Positions 1-14,400 of a DNA stretch of 64,000 nt are shown in pieces. The translations under genes were made by a program, and so were the position numbers. This DNA comes from Chloranthus sessilifolius. Its lineage: Eukaryota > Streptophyta > Magnoliopsida > Chloranthales > Chloranthaceae. The DNA lies in NCBI GenBank assembly GCA_021018995.1, contig CM037595.1:97305491-97369490 (forward strand), written 5' to 3'. Under the pieces are notes generated by a model that saw only the letters and a list, made by a program, of their open reading frames with translations, made no database searches and had not been told where the DNA came from. Position 1 is the first letter of the stretch. Every line of letters starts with the position of its first letter.

Positions 1-1286
1 ATGGGCTGCGGCCCAGCAGCATAGTTTGTCAAATAATAAATCCTTAACAAAGGTTGACAGCAGATATGTTGAAAGAGGTCATAGAAAGTAAGCTCTATCT
101 ACGAGTAACCCATAATCATTTCGAAAAGTCCCTTTTCTGAAGGATAACAAGCAACATGACACTCAAGCTCAGAACGTCCCATCCTGGCAATAACTACAAG
201 CCAGTAATTTGAGATAACAAATCTATGTAGAGGAAATCCGTCATTTTTGCTGCAATTTTGAGTCGTCATTTAAATTGTGGAGAATAGTTGTACATTGCAG
301 CACATTGGCTTTAAGCTTTTGGCAGAGTGTCCGTCCCAGTTTAGTTAAATTTATAGCATAGGCTTTGCCATTAATTTCATGTTTAACACAACTCGGAGAT
401 GGTTAGATACGTAGATTTATAATAGAAACTAAAATATTCTGTTTACATTGATCCTTCGAGAAATAAAACTTCATCATCCAAGTAGTATAATTCATTAAAA
501 TAAAAATCATCCAAGCAGTATAGACAGCAGGAGGGAAGAGGAAACACACCACGCTAGCTCTAACATCCCAGTGTGTAATGAGGCATTTGTATTACAATTG
601 AAGTACAGTGGAACCTATCTTATAGTGATATTACAAGGACCAGGAGTGAGGATTTTCTGTCACTTTAGGCAGGTTAACACAATCCTAGGAATTATAACCA
701 TTCAACTGAAGTCATGACCGAGAATTTTAATCACAATGGTGTCAAAGTAAGAACTGCTTTACATTTTTTTCCCAAGAAAAAATGGTTTATTATAAAAAAA
801 AAATTACTGTGTCCAATATAGTACACATCAGAAGTTTGCACATGTCTATTTACGGTCAAACCCTCACTTCAGTAATGGGGTGCTGCCATCATTGAACATG
901 CCAAAAGAACAAAGGTGAGTCCTCTTCTTACATAGGGTGACTGCATTATCTTAATGCAGTTTAAATGAATTGTGCTAACTTAAGACAAACTACTGGTACT
1001 AACTACAGTTTAGGGAGTACAGCCAATATGTTGATTTGTAAGAATATCAATGGGGTCTCAAAATTTGGTCCCACTTTTGAGTTCCTTTTTACCCATATCT
1101 GGGAACTCTCATAAGGGACTTCCTTCCATGAAAAAAACCTCCTAGTTATTCGGCTAGGATAGCATAAATCATTAGCTAGATTTTCCTCTCTACAAGAAGC
1201 AATAAAATTCCTGAATAGGTACAACTTGCTACTTAAAATACTTTTACACCAACTGGAACTTAGTAAATTCTGATGGATAATATTAC
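1..1286. other. MYG1 intron 6, partial; no gene seen
   Basis: This stretch follows (in the minus-strand sense) the splice donor of MYG1 exon 6 at 1281-1286. I looked for the expected downstream MYG1 exons on the minus strand and did not find them, so they should lie to the left of the window. It is AT-rich, with short poly(A/T) runs and no convincing reading frame. Confidence 0.6.
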
Positions 1287-1358
1287 CTGATAAAGAACAT
1301 ACTTGATGGAAGGGTCAATCTTCAACTCCTCTTCAAGCTCAAACAAGTGAAGCTTCCA
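1287..1358 (-). CDS. MYG1: MYG1 exon 6
   Basis: 24 codons, [17 protein letters not shown] then IKYVLYQ, between a TAACAG acceptor and a GTAATA donor. It matches the segment that directly follows FCP in other MYG1 proteins, so splicing across the transposon-filled intron is required. Confidence 0.93.
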
Positions 1359-4300
1359 CTGTTAGATGGATCAATTGAGTAAAAAATTTGGAACGTCTAG
1401 GTATGCTTGAAATCACTTTAAATGTTTCTTGTATCATCAATAGCATGAAAAAAAATCAGTCATAGTTGAAATCAACAGTCATATATGTGAAAGGACCACA
1501 GCCAAGTAATAGATGACATCAACAAATAACATTTTCACAAAGACTTTCACCAGTGAAGAACCTTTAAGTACCAGTCAATTAAGAAGAAAAAATATCTGCA
1601 CTGAATATAGTTGGAAATGAATGTATCTATGCTGGAATGTTATAGGGAAAATACCTTCAAGCTCTTAAAAAAGGGGAAAAAAATATAAAAAATCTCAGTA
1701 TCTAACAATAACATGGACAAAAATGTAAGAACAAAATATAACCATGGTAAGCTATTGGAGTTGAGTTCTCTCTTAAATTCATCATCACTTTATTGATAGC
1801 GAAAAAGTTAAATTAAATTAATTAAAACAAGAAAAAGACGAGAAAGAAGTGCAAATGCAGCCAATGTGATAATAAGCTAGGCGAACAAGCACAGGTTAGA
1901 AGTATATAAGAAGATTATAGAAAAGGAAAACCAAACACCAGTGAAGAGAATCTCTAGTAGCCCCTTCCCTGGCTACTGGCTAGAGAATTTGCTCCTTATT
2001 AGCTTTCTATGTTTCCATGTTTGATCCTTCTTCTCTGTCCAATATTTCTTGATCTAGTCAGCCAGCAGCCAGGGTATGCATTCCCTTTGCTTAATAAACG
2101 TACTACTTTCGACAAGTCACCCAACCGAAAAACATACTCGCTTGCATAGATATGCATGCAAGATATGAAGTAAAGCTCTTGTATCCCGCCCACCCTGGCA
2201 CCCCAAAATAACAAAGAACTTTAATCAACATTCAACTTGAGATACTCATTAGTTGGAGCACACCACCTCTCCATCATCTCCCCTCTCTTACCAGTACACT
2301 ATTTCTCCGCTCTCCTCCCAAGTCCTTAATCTTAACATTTAGATAACCATTGCCAATAAGATTCTTTTATCGTCCTATAGAACTGAACATATTAAGCACT
2401 TCATTTTTAGGGTTTAGGGAGTTACGCTGAAGAAAAACTAGTGGAGAAATAGGACTCGCAAAGCCAACCCCAAATAGATGGGATAAGGCTGTAATGATTA
2501 TGCACCACTTGTTGTTGAGGATTGGACTGTTCCTTTTCTTTTTTCTTTACTGGATGCTCCAAGAGCCTGCCATTTGATGAAGGCTCCAAAGAAACCAACC
2601 TTGAGTAGCTAAAAAGTCCCGGTTCCAGGTTGCAATAAGATCTACCCATGATAATGATATCACCCACAGTAAACAACTCAAGGAAGGAGTGTCATACCCT
2701 CCTCACCATAAGGAATGAACCAGATGATCAATTGTCTCCTCTATGGCATATCACAAAATGTCTCTGCTCACCAAAGAGAAACCGTGTGGTTACATTTTGT
2801 TTGATGGGAGGATTTTATCAAGAACCACAATCCAGCAAAAAGAAAAAACCTTTGGAGCAATCACTATGTCCACATCCTTACCTAAGGCTCTAACACTTCA
2901 TCATTCCAAAAAAATAAATGAGTAAAAAAGATGTAGAAAAGACACCACCAGCTTTGCAAATCCACAATCCAGGATCAGGCCTAGCCTTTGGAATATGCAC
3001 ACCACTAGATTACCAAACAAATTCACAAAGCTAATTATTGCCACATCTTTTAAACTGCTGTGAAGTTGGAAAGTCAAAACCACATTATTCCTAACCCCTT
3101 ATATAAAACTGATGCAACTTTACGAAGAAAAAAAAAAAAAAAGAGAGAGAGAGAGAGACCACATGGGCCCTAGAAGGAAAGGAGCACACCCTAGGTCACA
3201 TGCCACTTTGAAGTGGTCACGTAACTCTCTTATTGGCAAAAATTAGAGTTTTTTTTTTACCTAAAACTTAGGAGAGAAAAAAACTCTCTTCTATTATTTA
3301 AGAGAGATTATCTCTCTCACATATATTGAAAGAGCGATTTAATTGGGTATCTTCAGATACTTTTCATGGATTCTTGTGGATACCTATTATTGAAAAGTAT
3401 CATAGAAATTAAGAGAAATAAATTGTTCACTCCTTATTTTAGGAAGTTTATTTTCACTATGAAGGCCCCTATCCTGGAATGTTTATTAAAGATAACCAAA
3501 GAATTATGGGATTGCCGAACAACTGGATAAGAGTTGAAGAGTCTTATCTTATTATTCTAGGTTTATTAAAGTTATTTTAGTAGGTTAGATTAGGACTTTA
3601 CTTTATGATTTGAGTATGTAAAGAAATGATAACATGGGGGTTGCTGTTATTTTTATGCTACTGTGTGGAAAAATTTGGACTATAAGAGACTTCTTTCTCC
3701 TGTTATTTTCTAGTATTTCAGCAATATTTCTCAGAAAAACTCAGTTATATTCAAACTCTGCTTTTAAAATTTGAGACTCATATATGTAAAATATTAGAAC
3801 ATGGAGGATAAACTGCTATTATTTTACATTACTGTGCTAAAAATTTCAGATTGCGCTTGTTATTTTCTAGTATTTTAGCATATTTCTCTTCATATTGCTA
3901 CTCTATTGATCAAATATTGGCAAGCTGCGGTTTGCATCAAAAACTCAATTACAAACCTCTCTTATAATAGGTGCTGTGGCGAGGGTTACCTGGACATCGG
4001 ATAGTTACAATTTAATTTTGCTAAAAGCACTAATGATAAGCCATGCTCAAATTGGGGGCAACTTTTGCAGCAAAGTAGGGGGGATCTCGTACTTTGTAGG
4101 GCCCACTGGATGTGCATTTCCCTAGGATAAAGACGTCTAGAAAGTTCAGCTTAGTATCAGTTCCCTTTGATCAACTTTTTCCCATCTCATAGCTGATAGA
4201 GAGAAGGCAGTTCTCGCTTTAATAAGACTTGTTGGTAAAGCAGGGCTTTGGGACCTTTGTGGAAGTACATGATTAAATTCAAATAGATGCATTTACGTTT

Positions 4301-5396
4301 GCTTACTTTCAAAGGTATAATTTTTTGACTCCCCTCCCTTGGGAAGGAACATGAAGGCCGAAAATGGGATATTTGAGCTACAGTGATGAAAGTAACTTGG
4401 GATTTTTTTTGCATTCTGTCTTTTTGGGACTACCTTGTGTACGTTATAGTTCTTTTTGCACCTTTCATTAATTAGTTTGTTAATAAAATTTTACATGTGC
4501 TGGACTGGCGGGGATATCGTCGCCGTGGATATAGGTTTTTGGGCCGCATCGTGTGTATCGACGCAAGAAGAAGCGAATAAGGAACAACCACGGAGTATCG
4601 ACATCATCCGGGAGAGGAGCCTAGAGGAGTGACGAAAGGACACTTAACTGCCCAAAGTTACTCGAGCGACCCTACCTATTGCTCGAGCAAGGTTGAAGAC
4701 GATCTAGAGGCAAAATTTTGGGCCAAACATCGCTTAAGCAACCCCTGGTTGTCGCTCAAGCGACCCATCCATTCGATATTTCGTCAAGCCTTTAAGATTC
4801 TCGCTCGGGCGAGAACCAAACCTGCTCAAGCGAGTTTAATGATGACAGTTGTTCATTTTGTCCTTTTTCTTTATTATTTTCTTCCCTTTTGGGTTTAATG
4901 TAATGTTTCATTTGGGGACAATTTAGTATTTTGCTATTTTAGAGTTAGTTTCTTTTTACACCTAGTATATAACGTCCTTACAAGCCAAATTTAGCATTGG
5001 TTGATTTTAATGAAAATGTTATGCATTGAGAGCTTAAGAGGAGCTTAAGGAGAGTGAGTTTTCTTCCCCATATGGGTTTAGTGTGAGGCCAAGGGTGAGA
5101 TGCCCATATTCTATCTTGGATCTTCTCCTTCCCTATTATTCTATTTTGTTTGTTATTTTCTATCTATTTCTTCTTCTTGTTGTTGCTTCCAATCCCTAAA
5201 CGCTAACTCTTGAGTAGCCTTGATGCCCTTCCATGTGGATTGACTCCAATCTATACCCATCAATTCATGACCACCATTGAGCTCGAGTTTACTCTACTTG
5301 CAACCGATTAACTGATTGTAGACACAAAAAATTTGTGTCTTTTTATTGAATAAATATACAGATATATACACATTTTGTGTCCTTTTTTTTAGATAA

Positions 5397-5446
<50 letters not shown>

Positions 5447-8400
5447 GAAGAGAAATAGAAACTCACGCAGGCCATCCCTGCGTAGGTCGTGCCTACGTAG
5501 GTAATTATGCCTACGTAGGTCGTGCCCTTGGGACAGGCCATACCTGTATAGGTCGTGGCTGCGTAGGTAGTTATGCCTGCATAGGTAGTCGTGCCTGCGT
5601 AGGTCATACCTGCGTAAGTCGTGCCTGCGTAGGTCGTGCCTATGTAGCTTGTGTCTGCGTAGGTAGTTATGCTTACGTAGGTCATACCTATGTGGGTCAT
5701 CTCTTTCGAACATGGGTCTTCTATTTTCTCAGCTTAAACAAATAATCACTTGTGTATGCCAGATACCTGGAGAATAATCTTTTCTCAATCCGCGTGAAAG
5801 CTAAGACTCACGCAGGCAGCCCTCACAACCCTTGAGTTTTGTGAAACTCTTGCGGAAATCGTAAGATTATAACTTCCCATAACTACTACCCTAAATGTAT
5901 AAATAGCAGATCCATTCTCATTATGAGGATTCGAAAATTCTTACGCAAGAGTCCTGCCGAAAACTTCTCTGACTTTGATCCTCTTGCAAGAGGACCTTAA
6001 GGTATCTCCGAGATTCTTTCTGTTCCCTCTTTTTTTTATATAGAGTTTATGGGAGGAACAAGTCCGGATTGGTACACTTGGATAAGAGCTACAACCCTTA
6101 CCTAAAGGTGGTACGCTTAGGAAGAATTACGGCTCTTACCTAAGTATGATTTAAGGTTGCAATTTGGGATTACGCGTTACGACACGTACCTAATTTCTTG
6201 TGTACTTAGAGATAGTTAAGTTATGTGGATACAAGCCCTCGCATAACTCTTAGTACGTTCGGATTGCAACCACAAATTCGATACTCGTACGGGTTGCAAT
6301 CACGAACCTAAAGAATGATTTTGTACTCCGACACCAGAAATATTCATCTACAATGACTCATAACCAACAGATTTATCGAATCTAAATCACGTCCCGAAAT
6401 TAGAGTTTCTCTCGCAGTTCAGGTCATCACTCCTCAAATGTAGGGTTAGGATCATGGGTCAAAATCTCGCTAAACCGATACGTATCGTCCGAGCCCAAAA
6501 CCGATACACATCGGACGATACGTATCGGTATCGGACCGTATCGGACGATACATTGAATGTATCGTCCAGAATTTCAATGGGAAACACCGATACGGTACAT
6601 TCAGTGAGGTTCAATACTGATAATTATCGTCCGATACGTATCGGTATCGGACGAAATTTTGATCCATGGTTGGGATATCAACCTCGAGATCAAAAATTCT
6701 GTTACGGTGGATAGTTTGACCTTTGGTCAAACTTTCATAATGCGAGATCGTAACGAGATCCAACGGTGGATTTATTAGATGTTAAATAGATCTTTTGATT
6801 TTGGTCAAATCCAACAATGGAATCATTGACTTTTAGTCAAACAATCATAATACGAGATCGTGACGAGATCCAGTGGTGGATTTATTAGATATTGATCAAA
6901 TCTTTTGATTTTGGTCAAATCTAACGGTAGACTCGTTGACTTTTGATCAAACGATCATAATACAAGATTGTAACGAGATCCAACGGTGGATTTATTGCAT
7001 GTTGACTAGATCTTATAAGTTTGGTCAAATCCAACGTGAACTCATTGACTTTTGTTCAAACAATCATAATATAAGATCGAGACAAGATCTAACAGTGGAT
7101 TTATTGCATGTTGACCAGATCTTGTGATCTTAGTCAAATCCAACAATGGACTCGTTGACTTTTGGTCAAACGATCAAAATACAAGATCCAACGGTGGATT
7201 TGTTACACGTTGACCAAATCTTTTGATTATGTTTAACATTGAATTAGTTGCCTTTTAACCAAACAACCATAATATGCAACTGTAATAAGATCCAACGATG
7301 GATTTATCATGGATTAATCAAATTTCATTGTTTTGGTCAAATCCAACAATGAATTCATTAACTTTACGTTAAAATGATTGTATTATAAGATCATTACATG
7401 ACATAATGGTGAAATCAACGCAAAATAACCTTTGATGATCAAATCCTAAGGAATTTGATGACATTTGACTTGTGATTAGATACCCCATAACCAAAAGTGC
7501 TAATTCTTTGGATGACCAGACATCAGAAAATGGACCCAGTGTTTGAATTTTTCTTTCAGACAAGTGATCATGAATTTATTATGAGACTCATCCATGAACT
7601 CTTCATGCCCATATTTAATCATGCCTATCGATCGGATGGGTCTAACTTCCAGAGAAGGGGTTCTCGTCTCCGACATCCTTTATTTCACATTGCCCGAGTC
7701 TCTGATGACGAAAGCATATTGCGCGTCCATCTCGTACCATGAAGACGAAGATATTAATGAAGACATAGAAATTAGGATTTATCTTGTTTATTTTAGAGAT
7801 GTAATTACTTTACTTTTCTTTAGTAGCTTTTAATCAAAGGTATTCAATTTTGATGTATTTAACAGGGAATCGATTGCGATACCCGAAAGTGTAAAGTCCG
7901 TCATTTTCAATAAAAACCCTCTCCTAGCGAGGGAAAATTCGTTATGATTGATTTGTGTTAGATTTATATTCTACGTAAATTTGTTGTTTACATCGATCAA
8001 TCTAAAAGCCCTAGCAAGGAGCTACGAGAATCCCCCTCGATCTACAAGTGAATGCCCAAACCTAGAGGATGCTAAAGTTTTATCTCTAGGATCGCACCTT
8101 CCTCATTTCTAACGATTCTCCTGCGCTAGATTGGACCCTAAGTGGACCGAGCATGGTCAATTAAACGGAATTCCACAAATCCTAAGGTATCGCTATACTT
8201 TGAGATTTTACTTGTTCAATTAATTCACTTAATTTTGGCAATTTCGCATCTCATGATCACTCATGTATTTTAGGGTCATTGTCCTATATTAGTTTTGGTA
8301 TCAAAGCTTTAGGTTTTAGGTTAGGGCATATGTGTGTGTCATTTCGATTTTGTTTGATTTTATTTCATTTTGTGTCCTTTCAGTTTTGTTTGGTTTTATT

Positions 8401-11400
8401 TTATTTTGTGTTCATTTGTGTGCTTATCTTATGTTTGTTAAAATTACTCGATTACTTTTAGTTCATAGTTGGTTGTTTATTTTAGAACCCGTGTTAGTGA
8501 GTCGTGATCACCATGGACACGAGTGAGATTGTCAAAGCTCCAAGCCACGATGATCGCAATGAATGAGAGGATGAATGTCATGGAGCAAACCCAAATGACT
8601 TTAGGTGCCTCCAATGAGTGATTACACGACCGCTTAGATCGGTTGGAAGGAGTTGATAAGTACCATGACCGACGTCGCGAGCGTGATGGTTCGCAGTTTG
8701 AGCGCGATGGTCAACATGATGAGTGGAATCAGAACCGTAGGGAAGTAGTTCCTCGCGGAGATGACTATGAACCGGATGAGAAACTCCTCAAAAATGTTAG
8801 AATTGAGTTTCCGACTATCGATGGAAGAATGGAACTTAAAGTCTTCTTAGATTGGGTCTCTGATATGGATCACCATTTGGAATGGTATAGCATGAGCGAG
8901 CTCTCGATTCTATGGGTGACCGCCCTAAGGAGGTTGAGCCGATTTTGAGAGAATTTGCAGATGTCTTCCTGGAAGACTTACCTGACGAACTCTCTCCGAT
9001 GCGTGATATTCAACACGCAATAAATTTAGTTCCCGGATCCAGTCTACCAAACCTACCTCATTATAGGATGAATCCGATTGAACATGCTGAGTTAAAGCGG
9101 CAAGTCGATGAGCTCCTTCGAAAGGGGTTCATCCAAGAGAGCTTGAGCCCTTGTATCATACTCGCACTACTCACATCCAAGAAAGATGGTAATTGGCGAA
9201 TGTGTGTGGATAGTCGGGACATCAACAAGGTTACGATCAAGTATCAGTTTCCTATACCGAAGATGACGACATGTTCGATATGATGGTTGGTGTCACTATC
9301 TTCCAAGATAGACCTCAAGAGTGGCTACTATCAAGTCCGAATTCGCCCTAGTGATGAGTGGAAAACCGTCTTCAAGAGCAAAGATGGTCTTTATGAGTGG
9401 ATGGTCATGCTTTTGGGCTTTCTAATGCCCCGAGCACCTTCATAAGGCTCATGACCCAGGTGTTGCGGTTGTTTATAGGCAAGTTCCTTGTGGTGTATTT
9501 TGATTACACCTTGATCTATAGCTGCGACAAGGAGCAACACTTGACCCACCTTCGGTTGGTTTGCGCGACTTTGAGGGGAGAAAAGTTATATGCGAATTTC
9601 AAAAAGTGCACGTTCATGCAATGATTTGTTGTCTTCTTGAGGTTCATTGTCTCAGCCGATGGGATCGTTGCAGACCCGGAAAAGGTAAAGGCTATTGTGG
9701 AATGGCTTGAACCTAAGAATATTCACAACGTCTGTAGCTTCCATAGATTGGTTACATTCTATCGTCACTTCATTCAAAGCTTTAGCACCATCATGGCCCC
9801 CATCACCGACTATATGAGAAAAGGGGTGTTTCAATGGAACAAGACCATGGCGAAGGCCTTTGTCGAGATCAAAAGAAAATGACGAATGCACACGTCATTC
9901 ACCTACCAGACTTCTCTTAAGTTTTTGAGATTGCATGTGATGCATCGGGTGTGGGCATAGGAGTGCTTAGCCAAGGTCACCCGGTGGCCTACTTTAGCGA
10001 GAAGCTCAATGAGGCAAAGCAAAAATACTCCACCTATGAAGGAGTTCTATGAGGTAGTCCGATCACTATGGTAGTGGAAGCACTACCTCCGACCGCACGA
10101 ATTTGTCTTATTTTCCGACCACAAAGCTTTGTACTTCCTTGCTTCCAAAAAGAAGCTAAACCCGAGGCACGTGACATGGGTTGAGTACCTCCAAGGGTTT
10201 ATATCCATGTTGAAACATAAAGCCAATGTTGAGAACAAAGTCGCGGATGCGCTAAGTCGTCGGGTGGCGACTTTACATTCCATGAGCACCAAGGTCGTTG
10301 GATTTGAGCGGTTGAAGGAAGAGTATCCCGAGTGCCAAATTTTGGGAAGGACTATACCACTCTCCTTAATGACTAGGCAAGCACTAGCCCCAATTATATC
10401 CTACAGGGCGGGTATTTGTTAAAGGGCAACCGCTTATGCATCCCTCGTACTTCATTGTGTGACTTCCTCATCTGGGAGCTATATGTCGGAGGGAGTGTTG
10501 GTCATTTCAAGCGCAACAAGACCATTGCGCTCATAGAAAAGAGGTTCTTTTAGCCTAGCGTCATGAGAGATGTTTCCCAGGTTGTCAGGTAGTGTCGTAC
10601 ATGCCAAGTGTCCAAGCAAAACAAACAAAACACAAGCATGTACACACCTTTGTCGACGCCACACACCCCATGGCAAGACATTTCAATGGACTTCGTGCTT
10701 GAGCTTCCCAAGACTTTGAAAAAGCACGACTTCATCTTCTTGGTGGTAGACCGCTTCTCGAAGATGGCCCACTTCATACCGTGCTCTAAAACCTCTAATG
10801 CAAACCATGTTGCGAAATTATTTTTGGAGAGGTGGTGCGTCTTCACGGGTTACCCAAGACCATTGTGTCGGATAGAGATGTCAAATTCACAAGTTATTTT
10901 TGGAGGACCCTATGGCACATGATGGGTACCATGCTCCGATTGTCATCGGCTTATCACCCTCAAACCAATGGTCAAACCGAGATAACAAATAGAAGCTTAG
11001 GTAATCTCCTACGATGTCTTGTCGATGATCACATTAGGGATTCCATTTTACCCATGGCTGAGTTTTCATATAACACTTCCGTCAATAGGTCCATAGGTAT
11101 AAGTCCATTTGAGGTGCACGGTCACAAGCCAAGAACACCCCTAGATTTGATCCCTATGTCCGCATCTCACCGCACATCTAAGTCCACTAATGCATTTCCA
11201 CACAACATTTATAATTTGCATGTCGAAATTAGGTGTAAAATTAATTTGAGCAATGATAATTACAAATTATCGACGGATTCTCATAGGCGCTTCAAAGAAT
11301 TCCAAGTAGGTGATCATGTGACGGTTCGGGTTAGGCCTGAACGATTCCCATCAGGAATAGCGAAGAAGCTCCAAGCCCACGGTGCTGGACCATTTAGGAT

Positions 11401-14400
11401 TGGAGCAAGGAGTGACCCTAATGCTTATGTTCCTGAACTTCCTCAAGATACGGGAGTTAGCTCAACATACAACATGGAGGACTTAGTTCCTTATCTAGAC
11501 TCAAACCTACCTCCTTGCAATCCTTGTCAAACGTTTTCTATTCCCAATCCCACATCCTATACCACTTCCTTATCCAAGTAAACCAAGAAGAGAGGTAATC
11601 AAGAAGATTTTGGATGATCTTGTGATTTTCACCCATGGCAGAGGGTTTCAAAAATATTTAGTGAAGTGGGTGAGTGGGTAAGCCGGAAACTAAGAACAAG
11701 TGGGTAAATGAAGACGAGGTCTGCCGCCTAGACCCCGATACGATCGATCGATATCACGACCACACTTCAGCGGTGATGAAGTCGTTTTAGTCCAGGGGAA
11801 TTGGCAGAGACGCCGACACTGTGGATATAGGTTTTGGGCCGTATCACGTGTATCGACGAAAGAAGCGAAGAAAGAATCAAGGAGTATCGACATCATGCGG
11901 GAGGGGGGACTAGAGGAGCGACAAGAGGACATCTCACTGCCCAGAGTCGCTCGAGCGACCCTACTTATCGCTCGAGCGAGGTTGAAGATGATCCAGAGGC
12001 AAAACTTTCAGCCAAACATCGCTTAAGCGACCCATAGTTGTCACTTGAGCGACCCCGTCCAGTCGAGATTTCGTTAAGCCTTTAAGATTCTCACTCGAGC
12101 GAGAACCAAACCCGCTCAAGAGAGTCAAAGACGGCAGTTGTTCGTTTTGTCATTTTTCTTTATTCTTTTCTTGACTTTTAGGTTTAATGTAATGTTCCAT
12201 TTGGGAACAATTTCGTATTTTGCTATTTTAGGGTTAGCTTCTTTTTTCACCTAGTTTATAATGTCTTTATGTAAGCCAAACTTGGCATTGGTTGATTTTA
12301 ATGAAAATGCTATGCATTGAGAGCTTGAGAGGAGCTTAATGAAGAGCGAGTCTTCATCCCCATGTGGGTTTGGTGTGAGGCCAAGAGTATGATGCCCATG
12401 TTCTATCATATAGATCTTCTCCTTACATTATTTTATTTTGTTTGCAATTTTCCATCTATTTCTTCCTCTTCTTGTTGCTTCCAATCCCTTAACCCTAACT
12501 CTTGAGTAACCTTGATGCCCTTCTTGTGGAGCGACTCCAATCTATACCCATCAATCCAAAGCCCTAGCAAGGAGCTACGAGAATCCCCGTCAATCTACGA
12601 GCGAACGCCTAAACCTAGAGGATGCTAGAGTTCTATCTCTAGGATCGCATCTTCCGCATTTCTAACGGTTCTCGTGCGCCAGATTGGACCCTAAGTGAAC
12701 CGAGCATGGTCAATTAAGCGGAATTCCACAAAATCCTAAGGTATCACTTTACTTTGAGGATTTACTTGTTCAATTACTTTGCTTAATTTCGGCAATTTCA
12801 TATCTCATGATCACTAAAGTATTTTAGGATCGTTGTCCCGCATCATGGACTCAACTGTAAGTTTAACAATACAGCAATCTTCAGGTCACAGGTTTAATCC
12901 CAGCTTACCCATATACATATTATATAATTAAAAAGAATAAAAAAAGAACGAAAGAAAAAGAACAACTCAAATAACAGTTCTTACTGTCAAGTGAAAACAA
13001 ATGCACTCAAATAAGAGTTACTGCAAGTGAAAAACAATGCACTCAAACAATTTTACTGTCAAGTGCTTCATATGACACAGCAAGGGGTAGATTGGTTCCC
13101 AAAAAAGGGAAGGAATTAATGAAACAATAATATATTAGCAAGAAAATCATTTATGTATGCTTAAATTATAAGCAAGAGATAAAATAGGAAAGAAATGTTC
13201 GCTTAGCTCAGATAAACCAATAGCATCTGCTTACAGGGCAAAATCTATTCAAAGTCATGATTTCTCCGCTGGGATCAATCTCTTTTCTTGCTGCAAGACA
13301 CTCCATAACAATGGATCGCGCTGGCAACCATGATTTGACATGAAATCGAACATTCTGCGAAAAGAAAATTTGTGTTTGAACTAAAAATATATATCAAAGA
13401 TAATTATATGAAATCATTTCTTCCATTTTTCAATTAAAAAAGTAAGGTTCCTAACAAAAACAGCTTACTGAAACCATTTAAGAAAAGAAGAACATACAGA
13501 ACGGTGAATATGGAAAAATCTCTCCAAGAAATTATACCTCCAAAAATTCACTGCCAGCAAGCTTCATCGCACGGTGAAAGGCCTCATTTTCCCGCTCGGA
13601 GGATTGGTCAGGGTCCATCCAATCCAAATTAAACCGTCCAACCCTTGAAGACAAGTGTGTGTTGTTCACATATTTAGGAGGCTGATCTGTGTCATACTGA
13701 TTTATTCCATTATCGATAGCGTCAATTGCCTGTTACAAGCAGCAATAATGAAAAACATCTACCGATCAAAAAAATAATAATAATGTAAAACATCTTTTCG
13801 TAATACAGGTCATAAATAGCAAAAAAAAATTAGAGATCCATTACTAGAATTGTATAAGACTAGATGGACAGAAAAACAATAAATGGACACATCCACAACC
13901 TATATACTTCAGAAGATCACCAGTCCTCCGAAACTATGCAGCAAATGCTACGTCCAAATTTTATATTGTTAAAAATGTAGTATTAACTTCAAGTAGTCAT
14001 GGATCATAACAGTGATCATGACACACGCACACACACCCCACCCAAAAAAAGGAATGAAATCAATGTTCCATGTGAGCAAATCAGCACTCCCAACTTCCTA
14101 GTTAGCCAAATGGCCAGCCACAGTTTAGCTGTCACAATAGCTAACTAGCAATCCAACTCTCTACAAACAATGGTACCTTGGCGATCAAAGAAATAGAAGC
14201 AAAAAAATTAAAGTGAACGATGCACATCTTGGTACCCAGAAATAAACAATACATTAATGCAAGCAAAATTTTGACAAAGAACTTCAAGTTACATCTAAAA
14301 GAGATTACCTCCACAAAGCTTTTATATACAGCCAGAAACACACGATGCACATCTTGGTGTCCTTCATCAAGTTGAACCTCCTTTGCAATTATTTCCATAC

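Larger units (their letters stand above)
5317..7992. mobile_element. solo LTR of an unrelated retrotransposon, nested in the 5' LTR
   Basis: Segment of 2676 bp beginning TGTAGACA and ending TGTTTACA, the short inverted termini expected of an LTR. It has no coding capacity. A TATA-like TGTATAAATAG lies near 5897, fitting an LTR promoter on the plus strand. Flanking pentamers are CTGAT and TCGAT, so the target duplication is imperfect. Inside are a (TA)n run, a minisatellite (about 5460-5700), a cluster of palindromes (6455-6665) and six to seven copies of a ~108-bp repeat (6715-7400). Alternative: another terminal-repeat element; the LTR reading rests on the termini and the absence of genes. 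Confidence 0.6.
4506..8291 (+). repeat. 5' LTR, split by a nested solo LTR
   Basis: The LTR is in two parts, 4506-5316 and 7993-8291, which together match the 3' LTR at 11802-12845. The intervening 5317-7992 is a separate LTR-like insertion. The 5' copy keeps about 63 bp around the insertion point (between two ATCAAT boxes) that the 3' copy lacks. The LTR carries repeated CTCGAGCGA/GCTCGAGCGA motifs. Confidence 0.85.
4506..12845 (+). mobile_element. Ty3/gypsy chromovirus LTR retrotransposon in MYG1 intron 5, defective
   Basis: Element of 8340 bp (about 5.66 kb without its nested insert), antisense to MYG1. The target-site duplication is TGGAC at 4501-4505 and 12846-12850. LTRs begin TGGC and the 3' copy ends CATCA. 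Right after the 5' LTR lies TGGTATCAAAGC (8296-8307), a one-mismatch match to an initiator tRNA-Met primer site; the purine stretch CCAGGGGAAT before 11802 is the polypurine tract. Internal order is gag remnant, RT, RNase H, integrase, chromodomain, which is the chromovirus order. Most of gag, the zinc knuckle and protease are deleted, and pol has many stops and frameshifts. LTRs differ at many positions, so the insertion is old. Confidence 0.92.

Noticed and set aside
5294-5713. 139-codon minus-strand open frame rich in HDLRR repeats
   Set aside because: It is the translation of a minisatellite plus a TA run inside a solo LTR.
6715-7400. Regular 108-bp repeats as a centromeric satellite
   Set aside because: Only six to seven decaying copies, confined to one LTR-like insertion.
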